DNA of 64,000 nt from Gloeopeniophorella convolvens (taxonomy: Eukaryota; Basidiomycota; Agaricomycetes; Russulales): NCBI GenBank assembly GCA_022496205.1, contig WTXD01000007.1, positions 124,001 to 188,000 on the forward strand, given 5' to 3'. Within the stretch, counting starts at the first letter, position 1. Each line of letters starts with the position of its first letter. Below, piece by piece: positions 1-11,509 of the stretch. The position numbers and the translations under genes are program-made. A model generated the notes under the pieces. That model was not told the origin of the DNA. It saw only the letters and a list, made by a program, of their open reading frames with translations, and ran no database searches.

Positions 1-9
1 ATTTGCGTT

Positions 10-3000
10 CTAACTCTGAGCGCTGCCCTCGTCTACGGTTGTCTCCACGGTTGCACCCTCCTCGTTCTCCGCCACAGCCGGTGCGTTTTCGGCTGCCGGT
101 TGTTCATCCATCTGGCCCTCGAGGCTCGCAAGCATCTGCTTGAGGGCTTTCTTGTGCGCTTTCTTCGCCAGCGTTTTGGCGCGGCAGTCGCATGTGCGCG
201 TGATGAAGTCAGGGTCACCCTCGATTGCGTCTAGCGCGAAGACTGCTGCCCACTTTGAGGCCGAGATCGCCGACGGGCCCGTCGCGCTTGCCAAGATAAC
301 CTCATGAACCACGACTGAGCGGCACTGTCAGCACTGCTCCGCGCGTGCATGGGGGGAATCGTACCATCACAACGCATGCCATGCCCGAATTCCTCGTTCG
401 ACTCGTAATCCCGCGTGACTTCAAACTGCTGGCAGCCATGCGCCTGCAATATCTCGAACAGCGTTTTGGTGGGATGATGCGAAAGCGTGCGCAGAGTGAT
501 GTGCTTGTCATAGAACGGCTTGAGGATCTTGTCAAAGAAGCTCTGCGCGCCTTCTGGCGAGAAGTTGTCCGAAATGAAGATCGCGCCGATGACCGATTCG
601 ACTACGTCTGAAAGCGCCTACAACGACGTCAGAGCGCACGCGTGCGACTGGCAATGAGCGCACGCACCTTCGGCGGCGGCGTGTCTATCCAGTACTGGCC
701 CGGTGCGCGGCCTTCCTCCTTGGCCAACTGATACTCCTCATCGCGCTTTTGCGTCAAGAGCTCCACGTATGCACGGATCTTGTTTGCCAAGTCGAACGAC
801 TCGAACATGAGGTGCTCGTGCAGGCCCACTTCGACGCAGATCGCGCCCAGTGTCATGTTGGAGACCATCGCACCCTGCATACGGTGTTAGGACGGGTGTG
901 CGGCAGTTATGCGGGCAACGTGCCTTCAGCAAGGTCAAAGCACCAGGCGCCAGGGTCGCGTCGCGGTCGTATATGTGGCGAATGACCACTGCACCCAGTC
1001 AGCCTTGTCCAAAACGCTGCCTTGAAAAGTATTACTTACGGAAGTCGAGGATGGCGTCGCCGAGGAATTCTAGGCGCTGGTAGCAAGTCATCTCATAACC
1101 TTGTATCGAAGCGTGCGTCTGGATACACGCGATCAGGCCCCTGTTTCGCAGCGAGACGATTTAGTCATACCAATGCCTGTGCCAGCATATGCGGCCTGTT
1201 GAACTTCCGCCCCACAATCTCCTCAATTGCTTCGACCGTTCCGGGGCGAAGTCGGGCAGTCACATCGGGAGGCGGAGCGAGCGCCTTGCGCGCAAAGTCG
1301 GACCACTGGTCAATACTCGGGACACCAATGTGCAGGGCTTTCGAGACGTTCAGGGCGGTCTCGCTCCCGCCGGTGATATATGCTGCACCGATGATCGCCT
1401 CTACGACATCGGCTATTGACTATGGGCCTTGAGCAAGGAGGGTTACCAGTCAAGAAAGGTCCGCTCACCTTGTCGCCCAACCATTGTAGATTTGGATCGT
1501 CCTTCTTCGCCTTCTTTGAGGGTCCACTAGTTCCAACTACAGGCTTCGCAGCCTCCTTGGAGGTAACCTCTTCCTTGACTGAGGCTTCATGGGGCTCTTT
1601 GTGCATAGCGGGGTCCTTGACGGGAACATCTTCTGTAGGCGCTTCCCCGGGTGACGCTGTAGGCTCCGGATAGGCAAGCTCTGGACCTTCATCCAGCTCA
1701 GGAGCCTGGGCCATGAGAACCTCCTCTACCTCCATCTCCTCCGGTTTCTCGGCAGCAGCTTCGGCTGCGACAACTCGCGCGCCCGTACTGTCCTGGTCTG
1801 CGTCAGTTACCTTGCTCTTCGCCGAAGCCTTTGGAGGAGGAGGCGGAGCGACCGAGAAGTTGTGAGGGCTCCATTGCTTCGGCACAAAGGGCTTCGCTTG
1901 AATATATGGCGCCAACCCCACGCTCTCAGCGTTGAGAAGCAGAGCTCTATTGCTGATGATGCGTAGACGCGCAGAGTGCAAAGCGCCCTCGTGTTGGGAA
2001 GGGTTTGTCACGAATAGGTAGATGGATGAAAGGTACTTGAGGTAGGCATCGCCCAGCAGCTCAAGGCGCTCGTAATCGAATTCAGCGCAGACGGAAGGCG
2101 CGGAGATGGCAGCGTGCAGTTGGGTTTCGGAGATAGAGTGGTCGAAGAGGGATGCGTTGAGCTCTTTGACGAGTAACATGTCATCTATCCGTCGCATGAT
2201 AGATGGTAAAAGCAGTGCGGTTCGAAATGTGCTGAGATGTCGTTGAATGAACCCCGGTTTCCGTTCATAGTTGCTGCGAATCTTACCTTGCTGGGATTGT
2301 GAAATATGCACACAGTTCAGGGATGAGGTCTGTTCAGAAGTCAGAAAAGACATGGTATGAAAACGCCGATGTACAGACATTTGGCGGGGTGTTTTGTAGA
2401 ACTTGGGGGGGCCTTGGAAGTGGGGGTGAGCCTGTTCACAACAGGGAGCACCCGATCGACCTCAATCATGGGCTGGTTGTGGTCCTTCAGGCCTTCGAAG
2501 CCCTTTCGGCGTATCTGGCAATACTCCAGAAAACTTTCGTACTTCGCCTCGCGCTGAGAAGCGATGAGCCAGTGTGTGTAGACACTCAATGCATAACTCA
2601 CTGGGCTGTCCACCGGCTTACTCAGTGGTGTCATATCCCGCCGCAGTCGGACAGCGGAGTATCGTCGCGTGTATTCCAACCATCTATCTTGGACGATTGC
2701 GTCCGCCACTAAGGCGTCAAGATCGTCGGTTTCCACGGGCATGACCCAGCTTTTCGCGGCCAGCTTGACTAGGCCCCAAGGAATGTCGTTCACGACCTCT
2801 TCCAAGCAGGAGAGATCATCAGGGGAACGGTCGAACCCAGACCACGACGTCTTCAGTGGAGCAAGGAAGTAAGGCATATCCTCCGGCTGGCAGATGAACG
2901 GTTTGTTGACAATAGTCCGGTGGACCCGGAGCGTGTAGTTGTACAGGTCCTGCAAGCAGTCTTCGTCGACCTCGAACCCCGCCCCTCGTCTAAGATCAGT

Positions 3001-5000
3001 CCTGATCGTGAAGCCTGAGTCGAAGAGCTTGATACTTGGAAAACGAGGAAGATGTGCGCGTGTTAATACAACGAGGGGTCCGTGTTTCTCCTGTGCGTGC
3101 GCGGTGATGACAGTGGGATAGAGCCGGTTAGACTTCAAAGCAGCGACGTTCGCCCAGAAGTCTGGCTTCTTGCGGAGATAACCATGTGTGCCATTCTGTT
3201 TGCTTGCTGCGCTGACTTGGCCGGGAACAGTGGCGACGATGTCTTCTTCGTTGTCCAGAGGGCGAGAGATGGCAGGTATACGCTTCTTGTCGGCCGACTT
3301 TAGAGATGGACGAGGGAATGATTGAGGATCAAGCAGCCCTCGTTCATATAGTTCGGCGCACATTTGATAGCAAGCCGCTTTTCGAGCATGTGCCTGAGAA
3401 GGAGAAGGAGTCCCAGATACCGGTGGTATTCGAAGCCCTGGTGGAAGCGTGACTGTACAGACGAACTGAACCTGAGAATCCCAATCGCTGCGTACGGTAT
3501 CGAACTGGAAAAGTGTAAGAGATGGATCATCGTTCTTTGCGTTGTGTGCCGCGGCGAAGCGATATATGAGGCCTGTAGCATCTTGTAGACGAATGCGCCC
3601 ACTTGTCGTCGGGTCTTTGATGTAGGATACGGATTCATTCTCATCCTCGCTGTCAGAGAGATACGGGTCGTAGCTGTCGTGTATTGTAACTGGTGGGATT
3701 GTGCCTTCGGGGTGCTCAGCAACGCTATCCATCCAGGTTCGCATGGGGTCACTGAGCCGTGTAATTTGGAGTAACCTGCGACGGTGGGTGTCGCTTCCCC
3801 TTTGCGTCATGTGAATAAGGTGAGCACCTCGCCCCCGCGTACGAGCGCGACAGTTTGCGTATGAAAGCTGACTATCAAAGAGGTCGTACCTAGAGGCACC
3901 GCATCATAATTGAATCACTGGCACAGAGCCCACTCGACTCACCGAATCACCACAGACGCGGGGGGGATCTCGAGATCTTCTGCCCACTTCGTAGCAATGA
4001 TGAGGTTGTATGCTCCCGTTTGGAAGTCGTGAAATATCTCGTTCTGGGAAAGGAATTCTGTTAGGTGAGAGTGCACCGAAGTGGGTTCGACCGAGTACCG
4101 ACTTGAGCTTCAAAGTTGATATGTATATCCTTTCCAACAAGGACTTGCGGGCGCAGGCCCGTGATATCTAGCAGCCTAAGGAGTTCTGCCATAACAAGAG
4201 CGACCGCACGTCTGCGAACTGGAGAGAAAGTCGATCAGCATCGAGTGTTGGATGCACGACAAAGTACCAGGGTACTCACCGAAGACCACGCCACGAAATG
4301 AATCCTCATGTGGCCGACATGATTGTATGATTTGCACTAGCTTCAGGAATTTTGGCGTAACGTTAATCCCGCGCGATGAGGGGTCGAGGTTAGGCATAGT
4401 GTATTCCCAGTTCTTGATGATTTCCCGAGTCTCGAACAGCGCAACATATTCCCTTGCCTGTTCGTCATCCTCGTTATATGCCAAAGACACATTTGCGTCC
4501 AGATCTAGAAGAGCGCGTCGCCAGACTAGGTCCGAAGCGCAGGAACCTAGATCTAGTAGAACATGGCGAGCGGCGACGAAGTGGCGACGGGAGTACCTCT
4601 CTTCCTTGTCCACTTCACGCAGCTGTTTGTATAGATGCGTGAAGAAGAGCTTTGAAGGAGGCTCATAAAGGACAATCAGCTCAGATGGATGGCTTTGAGG
4701 AACGGTGTGCGAAGGGCCTGGCTGATGAAAAGATGAATCGTGGCTGGCCTTCCACTTTTTAGAAGGAGGCCCAGTGTCGGAAGGAGATTCGGCAGAGTGA
4801 GTTCGCTTATACCCTGCGGCGGACAAAGCAGAGCCAGAGACGTCGCCAGCCACGGGTAGAGCTGCATCGATAGGGGGCAGAGGGGACCCTTCGCTGTCAG
4901 CTCGACTCGGCTGTGCCTCTTGGTCGCTGCCTTGCCTAGGAGAAGGGGTGGCGGTAGAGCCATCGCCCTTCTCCCATGCCTGCTTCCACATCTTGAGCAT
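10..5000 (-). CDS. Dicer-like ribonuclease without the DExD helicase lobe
   Basis: Processes double-stranded RNA into small RNAs for RNA interference. Reading right to left, the exons encode a Ser/Pro-rich N-terminus, a Dicer-type helicase linker and lobe 2 (about 4680-3830), the DUF283 dimerisation domain (about 3560-3310), a PAZ-like region (about 3130-2850), RNase IIIa (LELLGDAYLK near 2050, DVVEAIIG near 1400), RNase IIIb (LEFLGDAIL near 1060, DVVESVIG near 590) and a C-terminal dsRNA-binding-like region. The E/D residues of both RNase III centres are present, so cleavage looks possible. A long acidic, Pro/Glu-rich insert (about 1860-1470) splits RNase IIIa. Many 50-65 nt introns occur. 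The DExD ATPase lobe expected upstream is absent: the next gene starts at 5338. The start at 5000 is the first in-frame ATG. An alternative first exon 5168-5103 spliced to 5039 would stay in frame and add an AT-hook-like KRGRP. Family call is firm; the 5' end is not. Confidence 0.9.
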
Positions 5001-5337
5001 GAGATCAGGCCGACCTCTTTTGGGAGGCCAGATGAGAGTCTAAACGAAGGAGAGTTGACGCGCCGAGTGAGTGCCACAAATCTACGTACACCGAAGCTAC
5101 ACCGTGACCGTAGGCCCCGGAGAACAAGGCACCGCGGCTGTCGCGGTGCGCTGTTGATCCTTGACCATTCCGAGTCAGCTTCTCCCGGCCGTGCGCACCG
5201 CTTCACTCTCTCAGCAAGGGGCAGCGCCACGCACTGCTGGGCATAACCAGGAGCCTACATGCATCCCAGACTCTGCTCCCCGCATAGTCGATCATCTACG
5301 CAGCTGTCTTAGCCGTTCGGAGCCCAAGTCTCGTGTC

Positions 5338-6782
5338 ATGATCAACCACGCAGCCATCCTCGAACGGATAGACGCAACGCCGGTCGTCTCTTCTCCCAAA
5401 CGACAGCGCTCGTCGCCCCACCCATGTCTTCCGGCCAGCCTTCCTTCCACTGGTACATTCTCCTACCTCTCCAGCGATGCGTGTAGTTACCCTAGCCGCC
5501 AGCTGTCATTCAGCGGGAAGCCGACCTCACAGCTCCCAAGTCGCTGCTGTCGCAGCTTGTCAAGAATGCTACTCACAAGACTGCGCTGACTGAGGCCATG
5601 TCAACCAAGATAACTGACTCGCCACCCCAACCCCAGTCACCTTCTGAGATTGTACCGTCATCCCCGCCGAGTCCGCTTCAACGTTTCTTTGGTCTCAAGA
5701 AGGCTCCAAAAGCTAGTACGTCGTGGAAAGATCCGGAGGTTAGTCACTGTCTTCCCTAGCATTCAAAGTCCTGAACACCAGTTAAGTCATGGGAAGTGCT
5801 GCGTGCCATTGAGAGGAAGGACATCACATATCTCATGGAAGTCCGAGACCGTGCTTTTCATGTTAGTCTCGGGTATACCTTCTATCACACTGCTGGGGGC
5901 TGATAGGCGGATACTCTAGACTCTGATCCGACCCTCAGGTGGCACAACCCCACTCATTCATACCATGCGCATTGGCAAGTCGCACCATGATGTAGCTATC
6001 ATCCTTCTGGGCGCATATTCGCGATACATCAATCATCTAGAAGAGGAGGATTTTGCAAAGAAGGAAACGAGGTCCAATCTGGTCTCCTTGCGTAATATAT
6101 GCTGCGCTGCTTTGCAGCCAACCTTATTGACGCGCCACCAGGTAGTAGCCTCAAATCGGCAATCGACCACGGACTCCAAAGCTCAGATAGTAACCTGCTT
6201 GCATCGTTCTTGCAAACCCTCGTCATGAGTGAAGGCGACACCTGGATTCAAGAGCAGGTGAAAGTAGTTGGGATCGCTCTGCGCCAAGGTCCTTCGGGAC
6301 GTCCAGTCGAGGTCTCCCGGTCGGCCGTGAGAAGCGTTGCGACTCACGCTCTGGGTAAGGCGCCCCTGATTGCTGATATAGAAGACTAGTAAGCTCTTTG
6401 CTTCATATCCACCAGTCTCTAGAAACTTAAAACGAAACGACGTGTAGTGTATCGAATGCTACAGTGGACCTGCTCATGATGGCAGCTTGGAGTCTGGCAT
6501 TAGAATCTTTCCCTGGGGAACGTTTACCGGTTTGTATCCCCCTTCACCGCGCCATACACGCTAATGGTCCCCTAGCCATACTATTTTGCACGAGACGACA
6601 GGGTTTACAAATCTTTCACCGATCGCTTGGACCAGCATCGAGACGATATCAACCGCCGGCTCGGTCGTCAGCTAAAGGGGCAACTGAACATCCTGAGGAG
6701 TGCCCTTCAAGGGCACGCGAGGTCGTGGCATGTTCGTGGCTTTGCAACCGCATCCTTCCGAAGCTCAACGTCTGTTCCATAG
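5338..6782 (+). CDS. Conserved hypothetical fungal protein
   Basis: Not recognised. Start at ATG 5338 is chosen because only this frame joins, through an intron at 5453-5502, to the long downstream reading frame. Further introns lie at about 5739-5786 and 5861-5918, with more near 6390-6450 and 6530-6575. The N-terminus is Ser/Pro-rich and basic with a segment SPLQRFFGLKKAPK. The middle is a helical, globular-looking region with the segments EVLRAIERKDITYLMEVRD, HTMRIGKSHHDVAIILLGAY and LLASFLQTLVMSEGD. The C-terminus is basic (RRLGRQLKGQLNILRSAL). No signal peptide, membrane segment or catalytic motif stands out. It is divergent from the Dicer-like gene, with starts less than 350 bp apart. 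The shape suggests a soluble helical, perhaps ankyrin-like or scaffold protein, but this is a guess. Confidence 0.7.
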
Positions 6783-7811
6783 GGCAAAGTTGACGTTTTA
6801 GCATTGGAGTTGGACGAGGTTCGCTAAACCGATCAATTAGCTTGCGCGTGCCCAATCAATCAGCGGCCTCGCGTTGCCCAGGCATCAGCGTACTTAAACA
6901 TCAGTTGCGCCTCATTGCACGTTCTTCTCGATTGGCTCACGACACTGCCATTTACTTCCCCCACACCTCCCCCTCCTATCCTTGCCCGTATAAGGTGCCG
7001 TCCGGGTACGAGTCTGCAACCCGCGCTATGGCGTATCATCGGGCATACATTGATCATTTGCTCTCATTGTACATGCGTTCCTGCCTCGCCTCGTGCTAAA
7101 TTGACGCAGGAATGTCATTTGAGTCACCAGCTGCGTCCCACATGGGATACAATTACCCATTGTCTCGATTTCTCGACCCTCGTTCGTTTATTCGCTGTAT
7201 TAAACCTATCTATCACACTTCTTTATCTCTATATTCTATCCCATGACATGGTCTTGCATATGTATGCAAGAAGGATTGCAGCACTGATGGTAGAAACTGG
7301 GATACCACCATCTTCGTCCTCGCCCTGTTCTAGCTTATACCGGAAGTGAGCTTGGAAGAGATTGTCAGCTGCCTGCGATCATTCCTGAGTGACGAGCATG
7401 CCAGAGGGTACGAGCCAGCTCTTCAAGAACGCAGCCGCGGTATAAAGGGGCTACAGCCACGCATCTTTAATTTGACGGTGATTGGCGTTGGCAGGGGCCA
7501 TTTTAGCTGCGTGTTGTATTTGCTGGATGGTCCGATGAGGCCGAGCCACTGAGTCTCGCTCTAGAGACTAGGGCAGCTGGAATCTGCCAACCTCGACGCC
7601 CATGACCCATGGCAGACGCCGTGGTGTTACATCCGATGTCACAGATCTTCTATGGAAAGCGCGGAGCTTACGACACATCGTAGTCGGGAAGTGATCGCCG
7701 TCGTTGGGCTTTGTCGAGTTCAATATAACCTGTCGAAACTGAGACTGGCGTCGCTGCCCTCGACCAATAACTCATGCATTTTGACGAGCTAGAATGAGAG
7801 GTGACAGTGCC
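6783..7811. other. 1 kb stretch without a supported gene
   Basis: Between two genes that converge on it. Open frames here (for example 6915-7349 on the plus strand) are short, use low-complexity Pro/Ser or Leu-rich sequence and show no conserved motif or convincing splice continuity. A TATAA-like GTATAAGG lies near 6987 and a second GTATAAAGG near 7440, so an unannotated non-coding transcript is possible but unsupported. Confidence 0.5.
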
Positions 7812-8629
7812 TCAATTGAAAACAAGTCGCGCCCCCGTCCACCATACCCAAAGGCCGACAGAGGCAAGAGCCAATACCGAGGGACCAAGGTCCAGTTGGA
7901 GTATCGTATATACCCATATCGTTGCCAGGGGAGGACACTGACACAGACGATGAAGGCAGTCCTCGAGGTGTGTGGGAGTGACATACCTGCTGCATATTGA
8001 CCAACCAGTTGGCATAGTTGACTTGGTAGATCATCCGTGTCCCTGCCGCAACGGAAAGGACGAATAAAGAGGCCTGGAGCCATCGAGTGTGTTTATACCG
8101 GTTCGCTCAAGGGCTATCAGCTGGAAAGTAGCGGCGCGCCAATAAGGTCTCTCACTGTAGAATATGAAGATAGCCAGAACTGTGATGGCGACATAAGCTA
8201 GGGGAACATCATAAACCGAAATGCCTTACTTGGAACGCTGCTCAGCATCCTGCTAGCAATTTCACTATACGATGGCTCTTGCCCGTATTGGAAATGAATG
8301 AGTCTGGGTAACGGATACACTCAGCTCACGACGGACGCCGTCTCTCCGAAGGGATCCAACACTTACATGTACATTAGCAGAAGTAAGAAGGATATTGGTA
8401 TGAGAATAGTAGTCGCTGCAAATATCTCTTCCGCCAAGGGGTATTCTTCGTCGTCATCACTTGCTGGACTCGTTCGCGACGATGTGGTAGGAGTGAATGA
8501 TTGCTCAGAGCCCGAAATCTTATTCAAGATGCCAGTCTCCCTGATAAGGCGCCATTGTTCTTCTTCTGATATCTCAAGGCCGCCTGTCTTCTGTCCTGTA
8601 CCAGCCTTTGTTTGCCGTTTCTTGCTCAT
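7812..8629 (-). CDS. Small four-helix membrane protein, unknown function
   Basis: Starts at ATG 8629 with a polar, basic N-terminus (MSKKRQTKAGTG) followed by an acidic Ser/Thr linker. Exons joined by several short introns give four hydrophobic segments: ATTILIPISFLLLLMYI (about 8415-8370), YVAITVLAIFIFYS (about 8190-8150), RWLQASLFVLSVAAGTRMIY (about 8080-8025), and a long C-terminal pair covering VYTILQLDLGPSVLALAS and VGLWVWWTGARLVFN up to the stop at 7812. Between helices 1 and 2 there is a conserved-looking QYGQEPSYSEIASRML segment. The layout suggests an ER or other endomembrane protein with a cytosolic N-terminus. I do not recognise the family with confidence. It is divergent from the FAF1-like gene, with 137 bp between starts. 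Confidence 0.75.
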
Positions 8630-8766
8630 GGCAGAGGGTAATAGAGTGTATGCAGCTGAGCTGACGAGCTCTGACGAAGCTTGGCCGGTGTCCGGCGACT
8701 CCGCGGCACGGATGTCCCGTCGACTCCGGTCCGGGTCCCTGCGTCTCCTTCACGACTCTTTCGCGG

Positions 8767-9970
8767 ATGACCGACTCGGCTCTGCTCGACATCCTCAACG
8801 CTCATGGACAGCAGTTCCTACACTCTTTCGGCTTGCCAGAGCCAAGTGGGAGGAAGAAAAGGCATGCACAGGAGGACAGTAATGCGGGCCGACGACCCGC
8901 CAAACTAGTGAAACTCGACCCGGACGAGTCCGACGAAGAGGACGAAGAGGACTGGGCCGATTCTGCAGAAGAATGGACCGGTATAGGGAGAGACATCTCC
9001 ACAGAGGATGGGTCTGAAGAAAATGGGGCCGCGATTCCTTCTGAGGGTCTGTCCTTGGACTCACCGGCGACGTGGAACCGCACAGCTCACAACCCCCATC
9101 TCCGTAGCCCGCGGACCTCGCCCCAAACCGGACGTGATTGTGTTCTCAGATATCGGGAAAGTATCAGCTCAAGCCTCTTCTTCGAAGCTCCAGGCAAAGA
9201 CATTCATGGTGTGTTCGCGTTCCAAATCGCCTTATCCGCTACCTGAACACTATTCTCAAGTCCTCCAAAGTATCTAAGCTCAAGGCTCAAGATCAGGAGA
9301 GAAAAGAGAGTGATGAAGCGAATGACGACGGTAGTGACGGCGGAGAGGACGAACGGTGAGGAGTGTGCTTCTATTCCTGATGTAGGGGTTGACATGCAGC
9401 AGGACGAACACCCAGAACGACGCTCTGCTGCACCGATTGGTGCACACACAACTTCTTTCGGGCTCATTGAATCCGGAGCTTAGTCTTACGTCTGCTCAAC
9501 GAAAAAAGGCCCTACAAGGGCGTGTCATGGAGCTGGCTGGAAGCTCAAAGCTCGGACAAGGAGAAAAGCGGGTTCGTGCCAAGGAACGAAACAAGGCATC
9601 CAAGAAAGTTCGCGAGGGCATGCTCGAAAAGCAATCACAAAGGCGCGAGAAGTCGCTGCAGGAGGTGAATTCATCCCCTCGCTCGTCGGACTCTCGTTCT
9701 TACAACGTACAGGCGAAGGATATGGGGAATTACCACCCAGCTTTCAAGAATTTGTTCCGAGACACAGAAGAGAATAGCACGAAACGAAACCGCGAAAGGG
9801 GTTTGGCCATGGGCGTTGGCTCTTTTGGCGGAGGCGTACTCAAACTCACCAAACGGGAAATTGACGCTGTACAAGGGATGCCGAGAGGCGGTCCGTCTAC
9901 TCGCGGACGAAAGACGAGCGGCCCCCACAGACATGCGAGTGGCAGAGGAGGTCGGGGTCGGAAAAAGTGA
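8767..9970 (+). CDS. FAF1: FAF1-like (C1orf131 family) ribosome-biogenesis protein
   Basis: Probable nucleolar protein for 40S ribosomal subunit maturation (18S pre-rRNA processing), as known for yeast Faf1. The N-terminus has an acidic run of Asp/Glu (DESDEEDEEDW) near 8920-8955. The centre contains VIVFSDIGKV-type sequence. The C-terminal half is Lys/Arg-rich helical sequence (RVRAKERNKASKKVREGMLEKQ). The C-terminal end carries the family hallmark, a Gly-rich turn followed by LTKREID (about 9820-9875), then a basic RGRKTSG/GRGGRGRKK tail. Short introns lie near 9040-9075, 9205-9265, 9357-9400 and 9665-9715. Family assignment rests on the C-terminal block and overall composition, so it is good but not certain. 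Converges on the TVP38-like gene with only 66 bp between stops. Confidence 0.75.
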
Positions 9971-10036
9971 TTCTCAACTACATACATGCGACGAGTCTAG
10001 AAATCTACGGACATGTCTGACCTCAACTAGAGCTCG

Positions 10037-11251
10037 TTATACGTCCTCATGCAGTGACTCTGATGAGAAATTTCCAAGCAAAGGGGCACCTTCATCGGCA
10101 TCTTCTATGGCTTCAGACGCTAGTTCATCCGTCTTGGGCGAAACGCCACGAAGCTGGCGTTTCATCAGGATATAGAGACTCCTAATGGATAATTAGCAGA
10201 GGTAGGTATGCGAGATGGCGCACTTACGAGCCGGCTGCAACCCCAGCTAGGATCCCTACAGCGATCAAAACGCCGTTCACTATCTTAGTTTCTAAAGAAA
10301 ATTGGGCCGCTGACTCCAGTGAGTGTGAGTGAGTACTCACGCTTGTCCATCTGATCTCTTTGCTTTCCATCGGACAAAGCAGCCATTCTTGACCCGATAA
10401 ATACGTAGAGAAGATATCTTGGAAGGGTGCAGAGGGTGGCCACCATGAATTGCCAAACTGAGACCGATGCAATAGACTGGCGAGCAATCATCAATGCTCA
10501 GGAGGTGAAGGCCACCGGAACGAACGTACCGCGAACATGGCGTTCGAATACGGCCATGGTGGAAAGGGAGATAGCCTAATGAGGATGATAAGAGGTAGGC
10601 CTTTGGAGTCCTAAAGACCAGTGAGGCGACGTTTGATGACGGGCGTTCGGAAAGCAGCTTACAACGACCGTCTCTAAGGCCTGCCACTTTTCATTGGTTG
10701 CCGACCAAGTACGCAGTCGTTCGCTGAACATATAGCGCAAGACAACGAATACCAAAGCTGAGGCAACTAGAGAGGCAGGAGCGGCAACTAAAAACCCCTT
10801 GAGGCCGTAGGTGAACCCACATAGGTTGAGCATTGTCGTATGTCCTATCATGGGCGGGATCGACACAATTTCTGGAGAAGGATGGGAAGGAAACGCATCA
10901 GAAAACCATAGGAGGCCATGCGTGAGCGGACACGAACGTATTAATGCGTAAAGAAGCAACCAGCCCAGAGGGTGATCCCTGATTTTCTGACCGGAGTCAT
11001 AGAAGTACTGAGCAATGCGTGCTGGCTTGAGGACGATGACGAAGACAGGCAAAGAGCAGTAGAACAAAAGGACTGCTATGATCAGAATCTACGAAGAATT
11101 GGAGTCAACGATCGCTAGAGAAACACAAGAGCCTGCTAACCTTCCCTCGGATTGAAAGCTTGCGGAAGCGATGAACAGCAGACACCGTATAGTGCCTCAG
11201 CAAGGACAGAAAGCTGACCCGAGGCTTCGCGACGCTGGCATCTGTGGGCAT
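10037..11251 (-). CDS. TVP38: TVP38/VTT-domain Golgi membrane protein
   Basis: Polytopic membrane protein of the VTT (SNARE-associated, DedA/TMEM41-like) family; fungal Tvp38 is in late Golgi vesicles. Start is the ATG at 11251 (MPTDASVAKPRVSF), followed by a basic cytosolic segment and a first helix LLFYCSLPVFVIVLKPARI. The VTT core shows GHTTMLNLCGFTYGLKGF, a hydrophobic helix with FVVLRYMFSERLRTW, then the conserved LIILIRLSPFPPWPYSN-type segment (about 10620-10545), followed by WQFMVATLCTLPRYLLYVFI and a last helix VNGVLIAVGILAGVAAG. The C-terminal tail is acidic and ends DEGAPLLGNFSSESLHEDV at 10037. Divergent from the LOA1-like acyltransferase with 258 bp between starts, so a shared promoter is likely. 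Confidence 0.88.
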
Positions 11252-11509
11252 GATGGAGGTGTGGTAGCAGGAGCTAGCGCTGGCGTTCGCTCCCGCGCGT
11301 TGCACCACAGATGATTGCAAATGCGCAACTTGCCCCGCAGGCTGCAAGTGGAACCATTCGACCGGACCGCAACGAGGAATGGAATGATTAGATAACCACG
11401 TGGCATCTCGGATCACTTCAATCAGAGTATACTTGAGGGTTTTGGCTTTGACGCGCTTGCCAGCGGTATTGCCAGCGAAGCGACCGCAGGCTTAGTCTCA
11501 TACCGTATC

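Noticed and set aside
6915..7349. 144-codon plus-strand frame in the 1 kb gap
   Set aside because: Low-complexity start, no conserved segment, and no splice partner.
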